This document shows positions 9,411 through 17,720 of a DNA stretch of 41,875 nt, piece after piece. The first letter of the stretch is position 1; every line of letters begins with the position of its first letter. The position numbers and the translations under genes are program-made. The notes under the pieces are model-generated. The model worked only from the letters and a program-made list of their open reading frames with translations. It was not told the DNA's origin and searched no databases. The DNA is from an uncultured Flavobacteriaceae bacterium (GTDB lineage Bacteria; Bacteroidota; Bacteroidia; Flavobacteriales; Flavobacteriaceae): assembly GCA_905479835.1 (NCBI GenBank), contig CAJQNZ010000001.1:1-41875 (forward strand), in the 5' to 3' direction.

Positions 9411-9437
9411 AACCACCTTAATTGAGGTGGTTTTTTT
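9411..9437 (+). terminator. rho-independent terminator after the TonB receptor
   Basis: Stem AACCACCT/AGGTGGTT (8 bp) with a 6-nt loop is followed by a run of seven T. It lies 28 bases past the stop. Confidence 0.88.
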
Positions 9438-9451
9438 ATGTTCATTTTTAG

Positions 9452-9459
9452 TACATTTG
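9452..9459 (+). promoter_or_regulatory. -7 box TAcaTTTG for the small membrane protein gene
   Basis: An exact TAnnTTTG match 26 bases before the ATG at 9486. The predicted transcript start near 9466 rules out the upstream in-frame ATG at 9438. No -33 TTG is visible because that position falls in the terminator T-run. Confidence 0.45.
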
Positions 9460-9485
9460 TTTTAACCATAAACATACTTACTATC

Positions 9486-9905
9486 ATGATGAACACAATT
9501 CACTCTTATTGGGCATATTTAGCTTTAACAATCCTTTTACTTGCTTTAATCAATGCTATTGTTGGTTATGCTTCTAAAAGAGATTTTAAAGCTAAAGACT
9601 TACGTCTATCTTTGTTTGCTTTAATAACTTCCCATATACAATTACTAATAGGACTTGGAGTCTATTTTTCATCTCCTATGTATCAATCATTAAAAGCGTC
9701 AGGAATGAATGCAACGAATAGAATGCTTGCAGTTGAGCATCCTATCATGATGATCCTTGCAATAGTATTGATTACAATAGGATGGTCAAAACATAAAAAA
9801 CAAACAACTGATACAGGAAAATTTAAGACAATCGCTATCTTTTATGGATTGGCATTGATTTTAATTCTATCTAGAATTCCATGGTCACAATGGTGTGATA
9901 TATAA
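9486..9905 (+). CDS. small four-helix integral membrane protein, function unknown
   Basis: A 139-aa protein if started at ATG 9486 (ATG 9489 is equally possible). The frame is open from 9438, but that stretch carries a promoter box. Four hydrophobic segments are seen at about residues 8-27, 42-60, 83-100 and 114-132. Conserved-looking polar spots are GYASKRDF, SHIQLLIGLGVYF, AVEHPIMM and SRIPWSQW. The His of SHIQ and of VEHP sit inside membrane segments and could bind haem or metal, but this is only a suggestion. I recall similar flavobacterial proteins carrying unreliable names such as cytochrome b or a ribosomal protein. No function is claimed. Confidence 0.72.
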   Translation: MMNTIHSYWAYLALTILLLALINAIVGYASKRDFKAKDLRLSLFALITSHIQLLIGLGVYFSSPMYQSLKASGMNATNRMLAVEHPIMMILAIVLITIGWSKHKKQTTDTGKFKTIAIFYGLALILILSRIPWSQWCDI

Positions 9906-9945
9906 CAATCAATAGTAAATAAAGAGTTAAACAATTTAAAAAAAC

Positions 9946-10102
9946 GTCAGTTTAAATGATTTTTGAGGCGCTAAAAATTGTATCGAGAACGAACTAATTA
10001 GTTAAAATTCTTATTCTCGATAGTTTTTCTGAATGAAGTTGAAGTACAAATTTTAGTCATTTTCAATTGTAAAAACTCACTAGGATTGACGAATTTCATC
10101 AA
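9946..10102 (+). repeat. intergenic palindromic repeat, copy 1
   Basis: A roughly 157-bp element fills most of the spacer between 9905 and 10164. It opens with GTCAGTTTAAATGATTTTT and closes with TCACTAGGATTGACGAA; the two ends are imperfect inverted repeats. Its core has a perfect 9-bp inverted repeat, TATCGAGAA (9981-9989) and TTCTCGATA (10014-10022), around the palindrome AACTAATTAGTT. A related copy in the opposite orientation lies at 11954-12037. No coding frame or RNA gene is seen in it. Confidence 0.6.
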
Positions 10103-10163
10103 AATACACATCGTAACCTTATACCATTAATAATTATACTCAAAAACACATTCTATTGATTGT

Positions 10164-10910
10164 ATGATCTCCTCCATTAAAAAAATAATAGCATATCCAT
10201 TAACAATCCTTTACTATATATTCTTTGGTTTGTTGCTATTGTTTTTTCATCCTATACAATGGATGGCATTAAAAATAGGTGGTTATAATCCTCATAGAAT
10301 GAGTGTTGCTATACTTAATTTATTGTTGACACGACTTCTCCATATTTTAGGATCAAGAATCACATTTAATGGGATACATACAATTCCAAAAAACGTCCCA
10401 CTTATTTTTGTATCCAATCATCAAAGTATGAATGATATTCCAGCAGTTATATGGTTCTTAAGAAAATTTCATCCGAAATTTGTTTCCAAAAAAGAATTGG
10501 GCAAGGGAATTCCAAGTGTTTCCTATAATCTCCGACATGGCGGAAGTGTATTAATAGATCGAAAAAACTCGAACCAATCAATGAAATTAATTATGAATTT
10601 TGGTAAATATATAGAGAAAAACAACTATGCTGCTTTTATTTTTCCAGAAGGAACAAGAAGTAGGAATGGTGAGCCTAAACGATTTTCTGAAAACGGTTTC
10701 AAAATGCTTGTCAAAACAATTCCTTCAGCATATATAATTCCTATTACAATAAATAATTCTTGGAAATTATTAAAATATGGAGGTTTTCCAATGAGACTTG
10801 GTGTACATTTAAAATTTGACATACATGATGCAATAAAAGCAGACTCTTTATCTTTTCAAGATTTGTTTGAAAAAACAGAGAAGACCATTAAAAATGCAGT
10901 AGTTTTGTAA
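10164..10910 (+). CDS. plsC: 1-acyl-sn-glycerol-3-phosphate acyltransferase
   Basis: Adds the second acyl chain to lysophosphatidic acid in phospholipid synthesis; a membrane-associated enzyme. It is 248 aa. A hydrophobic N-terminal segment (about 9-35) is followed by the acyltransferase motif I, NHQSMND (His86 to Asp91, the HX4D pair), and motif III, FPEGTRSR (160-167), which binds phosphate. It is followed after 22 bases by an acyl-ACP desaturase, so acyl transfer and acyl desaturation are probably co-expressed. It is one of several PlsC-like proteins that such genomes carry, so an ornithine-lipid or glycolipid acyltransferase role is not excluded. Confidence 0.88.
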   Translation: MISSIKKIIAYPLTILYYIFFGLLLLFFHPIQWMALKIGGYNPHRMSVAILNLLLTRLLHILGSRITFNGIHTIPKNVPLIFVSNHQSMNDIPAVIWFLRKFHPKFVSKKELGKGIPSVSYNLRHGGSVLIDRKNSNQSMKLIMNFGKYIEKNNYAAFIFPEGTRSRNGEPKRFSENGFKMLVKTIPSAYIIPITINNSWKLLKYGGFPMRLGVHLKFDIHDAIKADSLSFQDLFEKTEKTIKNAVVL

Positions 10911-10932
10911 AGCAACCTCTTAAACACATTTT

Positions 10933-11925
10933 ATGTCATTACATAATATCCGATTAGAAGTAATGCATACGCTAGAAAAGAACATCGAAACGTTTGTTGA
11001 TAAATTTCTAATTACTCCAGAAAAAATATGGCAACCTACCGATTTTTTACCAAATTCTCAAAATGATACCTTTATAGAGGAAGTAAAAGAAATTCAAGAA
11101 CTTTCAAAGGACTTAGATGATGATTTTTGGGTGAGTTTAGTAGGCGACACCATAACTGAAGAAGCATTACCAACTTACGAATCTTGGCTGCTTGATGTTG
11201 AAGGGGTTTCACAACATAGTAATAATGGTGGAGATAATGGATGGGCAAAATGGGTTCGTGCATGGACTGGAGAAGAGAACAGACATGGAGATGTCTTAAA
11301 TAAATACCTATACTTATCGGGAAGAGTAAATATGCGAGAAGTTGAAATTACAACACAGTATTTAATTGCAGATGGATTTGATATCGGTACCGCAAGAGAT
11401 CCTTATAAAAACTTTGTATATACTAGTTTTCAAGAGTTGGCAACCTATGTTTCACATAACAATGTAGCAAAAGTTGCACGTAAAAGAGGGCATAAATTAT
11501 TGGCTAAAATGTCTAAAATTATTGCTGGAGATGAAATGCGTCATCACCTAGCATATACAGAATTTGTAAGACAAATTTTTCAATACGACCCAAGTGAAAT
11601 GATGTTGGCTTTTCACCATATGATGAAACACAAAATTGTAATGCCTGCATTATACTTAAGACAATCAGGAGGGAAAATAGGAGATACGTTTGAACAATTT
11701 TCTATAGTAGCACAACGAGCAGGTGTATATACTGGTTTTGACTACGTAGATATTCTTAAAAAGTTAAATACTGCTTGGGAAATAGATAAAATTACAGGTC
11801 TTACTGATGAAGCTCAAAAAGCAAGAGACTATCTATTAAAACTTCCTGAAAGAATGTATCGTATTACGGAGAGAATTGTAATTCCTGATACAAAATTTGA
11901 ATTTAAGTGGATGAATCCTGTTTAG
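10933..11925 (+). CDS. acyl-ACP desaturase (soluble di-iron, stearoyl-ACP desaturase type)
   Basis: Introduces a double bond into acyl chains carried on acyl carrier protein, using a di-iron centre and a ferredoxin-type donor. It is 330 aa. The two iron-binding helices are present: EENRHG (Glu115, His118) and DEMRHH (Glu201, His204). They match EENRHG and DEKRHE of the plant enzyme, with the last Glu of the second motif changed to His; that residue is not a ligand. TSFQELAT supplies the third helix Glu. It sits directly behind plsC, consistent with control of membrane unsaturation. Regiospecificity cannot be read from sequence. Confidence 0.9.
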   Translation: MSLHNIRLEVMHTLEKNIETFVDKFLITPEKIWQPTDFLPNSQNDTFIEEVKEIQELSKDLDDDFWVSLVGDTITEEALPTYESWLLDVEGVSQHSNNGGDNGWAKWVRAWTGEENRHGDVLNKYLYLSGRVNMREVEITTQYLIADGFDIGTARDPYKNFVYTSFQELATYVSHNNVAKVARKRGHKLLAKMSKIIAGDEMRHHLAYTEFVRQIFQYDPSEMMLAFHHMMKHKIVMPALYLRQSGGKIGDTFEQFSIVAQRAGVYTGFDYVDILKKLNTAWEIDKITGLTDEAQKARDYLLKLPERMYRITERIVIPDTKFEFKWMNPV

Positions 11926-11953
11926 AATTAAAATAATTATAACTGCTGTTGTA

Positions 11954-12037
11954 TTGATGAAATTCTCTCAATTCGAGTAGATTTTACGATAGAAATAAGT
12001 GAAATTTATGTCGAGAATAAAAATCAATCAAACTGAC
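11954..12037 (-). repeat. intergenic palindromic repeat, copy 2 (inverted relative to copy 1)
   Basis: Read on the minus strand it starts GTCAGTTT-N3-TGATTTTT and ends GAATTTCATCAA, both exactly as in copy 1 at 9946-10102, but the middle is shorter. Its ends are imperfect inverted repeats of each other, and the middle can fold into a short hairpin (CGATA to TGTCG). It occupies the convergent spacer between the desaturase and omega-amidase genes. Confidence 0.55.
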
Positions 12038-12057
12038 ATCTCTTAATTGATTTTTTT
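12019..12057 (+). terminator. candidate terminator after the desaturase gene
   Basis: A perfect 10-bp inverted repeat AAAAATCAAT/ATTGATTTTT with a 17-nt loop runs into a T-tract. It overlaps the right end of repeat copy 2. The stem is A/T only except for two pairs, so strength is doubtful. It could also serve the convergent gene. Confidence 0.4.
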
Positions 12058-12072
12058 AGTTTAGTATACTAA

Positions 12073-12852
12073 TTATTCAATAGAAAATGAGTCTTTGTCG
12101 TTTAAAAACCTAAATTTATTTCTACTTTCCATCAATGTACTTTTATCTAGAGATACTTTAAAAACAACTTCTTTCTCATTATCAATAGCATTCAGTTCAT
12201 TTCCAAGCATATCTATAACTTGTGAATGACCAATATATTCTAAATTATTTCCATCAACTCCTACTCTATTAACGCCTATTGTATAGCACATGTTTTCTAT
12301 CGCTCGTGCTTTTAACAAAGTGTCCCAAGCCGATATTCTAGGTTTTGGCCAATTGGCAACAAAAATTAATACATCGTACGTATCACTATTTCTTGTCCAT
12401 ACTGGAAAACGAAGATCATAACATATCATTGGACATATTTTCCATCCTTTATAATCAACAATCAATCTTTCATTTCCAGATGAATAAACTTTATCCTCTC
12501 CTCCATAGGTAAATAAGTGACACTTGTCATAGGTATGTATTTCACCATTAGGCTTAGTAAAAATGAGGCGATTGTAATAGTTTCCATTCTCTTCTATAAT
12601 CAAACTACCTACAATTGCAATTTCTTTTTTTATCGCCTTTTCTCTCATCCACGATACAGAAAATCCTTCCATTGTTTCTGACAACTTCTCTGGATTCATA
12701 GAAAATCCTGTAGAAAACATTTCTGGAAGAATGATTAGATCAACATCTGAAGAAATGGCATCTATTTTCATATTAAAACCATTGATGTTTTCACGACTAT
12801 TTTCCCAAAATAGATTGGATTGAATAAGTGCTATTTTAAGTTTTTCTTGCAT
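12073..12852 (-). CDS. carbon-nitrogen hydrolase, omega-amidase (YafV/Nit2) type
   Basis: A 259-aa cytosolic nitrilase-superfamily enzyme. The catalytic triad is complete: Glu44 (ILPEMFSTGF), Lys110 (YDKCHLF) and Cys144 (MICYDLRFP). In the close YafV/Nit2 relatives the reaction is hydrolysis of 2-oxoglutaramate or 2-oxosuccinamate, the leftovers of glutamine transamination. An aminotransferase of the methionine/kynurenine type lies 2.4 kb away on the same strand. The two activities are linked in the methionine-salvage route of other bacteria, but here an S46 peptidase gene separates them. The precise substrate is inference. Confidence 0.83.
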   Translation of the reverse strand: MQEKLKIALIQSNLFWENSRENINGFNMKIDAISSDVDLIILPEMFSTGFSMNPEKLSETMEGFSVSWMREKAIKKEIAIVGSLIIEENGNYYNRLIFTKPNGEIHTYDKCHLFTYGGEDKVYSSGNERLIVDYKGWKICPMICYDLRFPVWTRNSDTYDVLIFVANWPKPRISAWDTLLKARAIENMCYTIGVNRVGVDGNNLEYIGHSQVIDMLGNELNAIDNEKEVVFKVSLDKSTLMESRNKFRFLNDKDSFSIE

Positions 12853-13008
12853 ACAATGTCTTAATTAAGGGTTATCTCGACAAATAAAATAAAAGCGAAT
12901 ATGGAATTGATGTAATTTTATAATCTATAATCTGTTTTTATAAATTGTTTATAAGTTCAAGTTAGACATAAACTATAGGTTTGCCAAAAATTAATTGAAA
13001 ACATTTTT

Positions 13009-13016
13009 TATATTTG
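13009..13016 (+). promoter_or_regulatory. -7 box TAtaTTTG upstream of the S46 peptidase gene
   Basis: An exact match to TAnnTTTG, 25 bases before the ATG at 13042. A TTTG at 12980 is the nearest -33 candidate, but its 25-base spacing is longer than usual. Confidence 0.5.
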
Positions 13017-13041
13017 GTGTTTATCAAAAAAGACATCTAAT

Positions 13042-15144
13042 ATGAAATTCTTAAAAATTTTTAGCCTCTTAATTACACTACTACTTACTTCGCAGATAAA
13101 TGCGCAACAAGGCGGTATGTGGATTCCTTCATTGCTAGAAGGTATGAATGAAGCAGAAATGACAAGTTTGGGAAGTAAATTAACCGCTAAAGATATCTAT
13201 GATGTCAATAATTCAAGTTTAAAAGATGCAATTGGCCATTTTAATGGAGGTTGCACGAGCGAAGTAATCTCTGACAAAGGATTGATCCTTACTAATCATC
13301 ATTGTGGTTTTGGAGAAATACAATCGCATTCTTCTTTAGAAAACGATTATTTAAAAAATGGTTTTTGGGCAATGAATTTTGAAGAAGAATTACCAAACGA
13401 AGACTTATATATAGAGTTTATTGTTAGCATTCATGATGTTAGTGATGTGGTTTTAGAAGGGACAAATGATGCGATGACCGAAAAAGAAAAACAGTCGCAA
13501 ATAGACAAAAAAAGTAATGAGACGATGAAAAATTGGCCAAGAGAAACTTGGCAAAATGTTAAAACAAAATCTTTTTATAAAGGCAATCAATACTTTTTAT
13601 TTGTAACAGAACGCTTTGAAGATATTCGTTTAGTTGGCGCTCCTCCTTCAAGTATTGGTAAGTTTGGAAGCGATACAGATAATTGGGTTTTTCCAAGACA
13701 TACAGGAGATTTTTCCTTATTCAGGATTTATGCAGATGCCAACAATAAACCTGCAAAATATAATAAAGATAATAAGCCTTATAAGCCAAAACATTTTCTG
13801 CCAGTTTCATTAGATGGTGTTGAAGAAGGTGATTTTACAATGGTTTTTGGTTTTCCTGGAAGAACAAACGAGTATTTACCAGCAGTTGCAATAGAGCATA
13901 TTACCAAAGAATTTAACCCTACAAATATCGCTATTCGCGAAGCAGCATTAAAAGTAATTGATGCTAAGATGAAAACCGATGATGCCGTTAGAATTAAATA
14001 TGCATCAAAACAAGCGAGAATTGCTAATGCATGGAAAAAATGGATTGGTGAAAATTTAGGAATTGATAAAAGTGATGCAGTAGAAAAGCGTAGAGAATTT
14101 GAAACTGCTTTTACCAAAGCTTTAAATGAAAAAGACCTAGAAAGTAAATACGGAAACATTCTTCCAGAATTTAAAAAATTATATAAAGATTTTGCACCAA
14201 CAAATATTAAACGTAGAAACTTTATTGAAGTATTTTTAGTAACTAATGAGTTAATGCAAATGACTTTTAGAGCTTACCAAATGGAACAAGCTATTACTAC
14301 AAACCCAGAAAATCTAGATAAAGCAAAAGCAAGCTTAGTTGTCCGTTTACAAGGAATTCATAAAAACTATGATATGTCTGTAGATAAAGGAGTTTTTGAA
14401 GCTGTTATGCCTTTTTATACAGACAAGGTTAACTCTTTAATTTATAATGAAACTGCATTTACTAATCAAGAAACTGCTTTAAAATTATTAGAAGGTAATG
14501 CTAAAACAGTACTGAAAAACCTAAATAAAGATGCAGCTTATGTTTATGCAAAACCAATGATAAAGGAGTTTTTCAATACTATTGATTCTGAATATAAGCA
14601 AAAAAACGAGCCAATTACAACTTTACAAACCAAATATATGACTGCACTTATAGAGGCCTTACCAAATGCTCGCTATTTTCCAGACGCTAATAGTACGTTA
14701 CGTGTAACTTATGGTCAGGTTCGTGGTTATTCGCCTCGTGATGCTGTGTACTACAATCCTGTGAGTTATTTAGATGGTGTTATTGAAAAGTATGTGCCTG
14801 GAGATTATGAGTTTGATGTGCCACAAAAATTACGAGAATTATATACAACAAAAAACTATGGTCAATATGCAGATAGTAATGGTAAAATTCCTGTTTGTTT
14901 TCTAGGTACCAACCACACAACTGGTGGAAATTCTGGAAGTCCAGCAATTGATGCACACGGAAATCTTGTAGGATTGAATTTTGACCGAGTTTGGGAAGGT
15001 ACTATGAGTGATATGAATTACGACCCTGAAATATGTAGAAACATTATGGTAGATGCTCGTTATATCCTTTTTATTATTGATAAATATGCTGGAGCAACTC
15101 ATTTAATTGAAGAGATGAAATTAGTGCACCCTAAGAAAAAATAG
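13042..15144 (+). CDS. S46 family dipeptidyl-peptidase, DPP11-like
   Basis: Periplasmic serine exopeptidase that removes dipeptides from peptide N-termini. It is 700 aa, the normal length, with a signal peptide ending near residue 21 (INAQQ). The chymotrypsin-like triad is visible: His87 (TNHHCGF), the Asp of HTGDFS and Ser631 (GGNSGSP). Arg649, exactly 18 residues after the serine (NFDRVWEG), falls where Porphyromonas DPP11 has Arg673 and DPP7 has Gly. This predicts cleavage after Asp/Glu rather than after hydrophobic residues. It is monocistronic, with its own -7 box and terminator. The family is certain; specificity rests on one residue. Confidence 0.92.
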   Translation: MKFLKIFSLLITLLLTSQINAQQGGMWIPSLLEGMNEAEMTSLGSKLTAKDIYDVNNSSLKDAIGHFNGGCTSEVISDKGLILTNHHCGFGEIQSHSSLENDYLKNGFWAMNFEEELPNEDLYIEFIVSIHDVSDVVLEGTNDAMTEKEKQSQIDKKSNETMKNWPRETWQNVKTKSFYKGNQYFLFVTERFEDIRLVGAPPSSIGKFGSDTDNWVFPRHTGDFSLFRIYADANNKPAKYNKDNKPYKPKHFLPVSLDGVEEGDFTMVFGFPGRTNEYLPAVAIEHITKEFNPTNIAIREAALKVIDAKMKTDDAVRIKYASKQARIANAWKKWIGENLGIDKSDAVEKRREFETAFTKALNEKDLESKYGNILPEFKKLYKDFAPTNIKRRNFIEVFLVTNELMQMTFRAYQMEQAITTNPENLDKAKASLVVRLQGIHKNYDMSVDKGVFEAVMPFYTDKVNSLIYNETAFTNQETALKLLEGNAKTVLKNLNKDAAYVYAKPMIKEFFNTIDSEYKQKNEPITTLQTKYMTALIEALPNARYFPDANSTLRVTYGQVRGYSPRDAVYYNPVSYLDGVIEKYVPGDYEFDVPQKLRELYTTKNYGQYADSNGKIPVCFLGTNHTTGGNSGSPAIDAHGNLVGLNFDRVWEGTMSDMNYDPEICRNIMVDARYILFIIDKYAGATHLIEEMKLVHPKKK

Positions 15145-15153
15145 AATCAGAAA

Positions 15154-15186
15154 AAGACCAAATCTTAATAAGGTTTGGTCTTTTTT
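15154..15186 (+). terminator. rho-independent terminator after the S46 peptidase gene
   Basis: A 13-bp stem AAGACCAAATCTT/AAGGTTTGGTCTT (one wobble) with a 3-nt loop and a T-run. An A-tract on the other side means it may also stop the convergent aminotransferase transcript. Confidence 0.88.
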
Positions 15187-15288
15187 AATTTTATAAACAC
15201 TTCGTTTCTCTATTACTTACTTAGGATTTTATTTAAAAATTAAGGTTCAAACTTCCTACAATCGCAATTCTATGGTTATCCATCTTGT

Positions 15289-16431
15289 TTAAATTTTGTT
15301 GATTATTTCTGCTGCTCTTTTTAAAGTTTCATCATTTTTCGCAAAACAAAATCGAAGTATTTTATCATCTTGTCCATTACTATTAAAAACAGATAGCGGA
15401 ATTGAGGCAATTTTATGTTCTAAAATTAATCTTTTAGAAAAACTAACATCATTTTCATCCGTAATATCAGTATAATCCAATCCTTGAAAATAAGTTCCTT
15501 GAGAAGTCGTAAATTTAAATCGAGAGCCTTTGATTAAGTCTAAAAATAAATCTCTTTTCTCTTGATAATAATCTGATAATTCTAAATAATGTTTTGGTTG
15601 TTTTAAATAGTCTGAAATTGCCTTCTGTATAGGATGATTTACACAAAAAACATTGAATTGATGTACTTTTTTAAACTCATCCATCAATTCTTTAGGAGCA
15701 CAACAGTATCCGATTTTCCAACCTGTAACATGAAATGTCTTTCCAAAAGAGGCAACTATAAAGCTTCGTGATTTTAAATCTGGAAATAAACAGGCACTTT
15801 GATGCTTCACTCCATCAAAAATAATGTGTTCATACACTTCATCACTCAATACAATGATATTGGTACCTCTAGTCAATTCCTGTAATTGCAACATATCTTT
15901 ATTAGAAAAAATAGTTCCAGAAGGGTTGTGTGGTGTATTGATGATAATCATCTTCGTCTTTGAAGAAATATGCTTTTTTACCTCTTCCCAATCAACTTTA
16001 TAGTAGGGTGCATTTAATTGAATAGGAATCACTTTTCCGCCATTGAGTTCAATTGTAGGCTCGTAACAATCGTATGCAGGACAAAATAAGATTACCTCAT
16101 CCTCTTGTCTTATAAAAGTAGAAATAATCGTGTAAATCGCTTGTGTTGCTCCAGCAGTTACAGTAATTTCAGTTTCTGGATGATAGGTTGAATTGTAGCC
16201 TAGTGAAAACTTTTCAGAGATAGCATCTCTTAACTCTATAATTCCAGACATAGGAGCATATTGATTCTTACTAGAATTCATTGCTTTTGTGACCAAATCC
16301 AATAGTTCTTGGTCAGGCTCAAAATTAGGAAAGCCTTGTGACAAGTTTATAGCATTGTGCTTACTAGCCAATGCTCCCATTACTGTAAAAATCGTAGTAC
16401 CTAAATTAGGAAGTTTAGATGTGTGATGCAT
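15289..16431 (-). CDS. PLP-dependent aminotransferase, methionine/kynurenine aminotransferase type (YbdL-like)
   Basis: A fold-type I aminotransferase of 380 aa. Family landmarks are NLSQGFPNF near the N-terminus, TAGATQAI, the NTPHNPSGTIFS loop, SDEVYEHI, and the PLP lysine Lys231 in SFGKTFHVTGWKIGY. The N-terminal LSQGFP and the FGKTFHVTGWK loop are typical of the YbdL/kynurenine aminotransferase group, which uses methionine, aromatic amino acids or kynurenine. A kynurenine role would fit the tryptophan dioxygenase in this window, but the genes are 13 kb apart. Its nearest functional partner is the omega-amidase-like gene at 12073. Confidence 0.86.
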   Translation of the reverse strand: MHHTSKLPNLGTTIFTVMGALASKHNAINLSQGFPNFEPDQELLDLVTKAMNSSKNQYAPMSGIIELRDAISEKFSLGYNSTYHPETEITVTAGATQAIYTIISTFIRQEDEVILFCPAYDCYEPTIELNGGKVIPIQLNAPYYKVDWEEVKKHISSKTKMIIINTPHNPSGTIFSNKDMLQLQELTRGTNIIVLSDEVYEHIIFDGVKHQSACLFPDLKSRSFIVASFGKTFHVTGWKIGYCCAPKELMDEFKKVHQFNVFCVNHPIQKAISDYLKQPKHYLELSDYYQEKRDLFLDLIKGSRFKFTTSQGTYFQGLDYTDITDENDVSFSKRLILEHKIASIPLSVFNSNGQDDKILRFCFAKNDETLKRAAEIINKI

Positions 16432-16474
16432 GAAATGAATTTATTAATCCGTACTAAAATATTGTTTTTAAACT

Positions 16475-16508
16475 AAAAAATCCCAAATCTTTATAAGATT
16501 TGAGATTT
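16475..16508 (-). terminator. rho-independent terminator of the sdh operon
   Basis: A 14-bp stem (one mismatch) with a 3-nt TAT loop. On the minus strand it is followed by six T. It lies 25 bases after the sdhB stop. Confidence 0.82.
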
Positions 16509-16533
16509 TAAGTTATTAATTATTTTATAAAAA

Positions 16534-17280
16534 TTATCCTTGAGAGCTCGCTTTCATATATTCACGATTCATACGCGCAATATTTTCTAAAGAAATTCCT
16601 TTAGGGCATTCTACTTCACAAGCTCCGGTATTGGTACAGTTACCAAATCCTTCAGCATCCATTTGTGCAACCATATTTAAAACTCTATCGGTTGCTTCAA
16701 CTTGACCTTGTGGTAACAAAGCGTATTGAGAAACTTTAGCAGAAACAAATAACATCGCACTTGAATTTTTACAAGTTGCAACACAAGCTCCACAGCCTAT
16801 ACAAGTCGCAGCATCCATTGCTTGATCTGCAGCTATTTTAGAAATAGGAGTAGCATTTGCATCTTGCGTATTTCCCGAAGTATTGACTGAGATATATCCT
16901 CCTGCTTGTTGAATTCTATCAAATGAAGAACGATCAACCACAAGATCCTTAACTACAGGAAAAGCATTTGCTCTAAACGGCTCTATATAAATAGTATCGC
17001 CGTCTTTAAACATACGCATATGCAATTGACACGTTGTAACACCTTTATCAGGTCCATGTGCTTCTCCGTTGATATACATTGAGCACATTCCACATATTCC
17101 TTCACGACAATCATGATCAAATGCTACAGGTTCATCGCCTTTGTTTATTAATTGTTCATTTAAAACGTCCATCATTTCAAGAAATGACATATGTTCAGAG
17201 ATATCAGTTACTTTATATTCAACTAATCTCCCTTTATCGTTAGCATCTTTTTGACGCCAAATTTTTAATGTAAGATTCAT
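16534..17280 (-). CDS. sdhB: succinate dehydrogenase/fumarate reductase iron-sulfur subunit
   Basis: Carries electrons from the flavoprotein to the quinone site of complex II. It is 248 aa. The N-terminal [2Fe-2S] motif is CREGICGMC with a further Cys in TTCQLH. The C-terminal ferredoxin half has [11 protein letters not shown] for the [4Fe-4S] cluster and [15 protein letters not shown] for the [3Fe-4S] cluster. The pattern is that of B-type complex II with one two-haem cytochrome b subunit, which matches the sdhC found here. It is last in the operon. The ATG lies 17 bases after the inverted repeat of the S23 element, and there is no clear Shine-Dalgarno sequence. Confidence 0.95.
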   Translation of the reverse strand: MNLTLKIWRQKDANDKGRLVEYKVTDISEHMSFLEMMDVLNEQLINKGDEPVAFDHDCREGICGMCSMYINGEAHGPDKGVTTCQLHMRMFKDGDTIYIEPFRANAFPVVKDLVVDRSSFDRIQQAGGYISVNTSGNTQDANATPISKIAADQAMDAATCIGCGACVATCKNSSAMLFVSAKVSQYALLPQGQVEATDRVLNMVAQMDAEGFGNCTNTGACEVECPKGISLENIARMNREYMKASSQG

Positions 17281-17323
17281 AACTATTATGGTATTTAGTG
17301 ATTAGCGAAGAGCGAAAAGAGGA

Positions 17324-17686
17324 TTAGTTCTTTTCTTCCAGTTTTTTGATTAGAGAGTTTAGCATCTTGCTAATTTCAATAATTAAACTTTCTACTTCTT
17401 TACTATCATTTATATAGTTTAACTGTTTGGTTATTAATATTTGTGTTTCCAATTCATATAAAGAACCTCTTGAAATTCTTAAGAATTGAATATAATTTTT
17501 CCTTGATAATCTTCCCCAACCTTCAGCAATATTTGAAGGAACAGAAACTGAACATCTTCTCATTTGACTTGTTAAACCAAATCTTTCATCATCTGGAAAA
17601 GTTTTAGTAATCTCATAAATCATAGTTACAAGTTTCATTGACTTTTGCCAAATTATTAACTCTTTATATGATTTCAAACTACTCAT
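17324..17686 (-). CDS. four helix bundle protein, S23 / 23S rRNA IVS-encoded family
   Basis: A 120-aa all-alpha protein. The family signature is complete: an N-terminal SYKELIIWQKSMKLVTMIY, then FPDDERFGLTSQMRR, SVSVPSNIAEGWGR and YIQFLRISRGSLYELETQ. Members form pentameric helical barrels, share their fold with the Avd proteins of diversity-generating retroelements, and were first seen as ORFs in 23S rRNA intervening sequences. Biochemical function is unknown. It lies between sdhA (34 bases upstream) and sdhB (43 bases downstream) on the same strand, with no promoter or terminator of its own. It is therefore made from the sdh transcript. Nothing suggests that it is part of complex II. Confidence 0.9.
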   Translation of the reverse strand: MSSLKSYKELIIWQKSMKLVTMIYEITKTFPDDERFGLTSQMRRCSVSVPSNIAEGWGRLSRKNYIQFLRISRGSLYELETQILITKQLNYINDSKEVESLIIEISKMLNSLIKKLEEKN

Positions 17687-17687
17687 T

Positions 17688-17715
17688 TCTTTTCCCTCTT
17701 CTCTTTTCCCTCTTC
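17688..17715 (-). repeat. perfect 14-nt tandem repeat over the S23 gene ribosome-binding region
   Basis: Two identical copies of GAAGAGGGAAAAGA (minus strand; 17702-17715 then 17688-17701) end one base before the ATG of the S23 gene. The purine-rich GAGGGA is the best Shine-Dalgarno-like sequence in this region. The outer copy overlaps the inverted-repeat arm. Confidence 0.75.
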
Positions 17716-17720
17716 GCTAA

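Noticed and set aside
17324-17686. Diversity-generating retroelement, because the S23 fold is shared with Avd
   Set aside because: No reverse transcriptase, template repeat or variable repeat was found near the gene.
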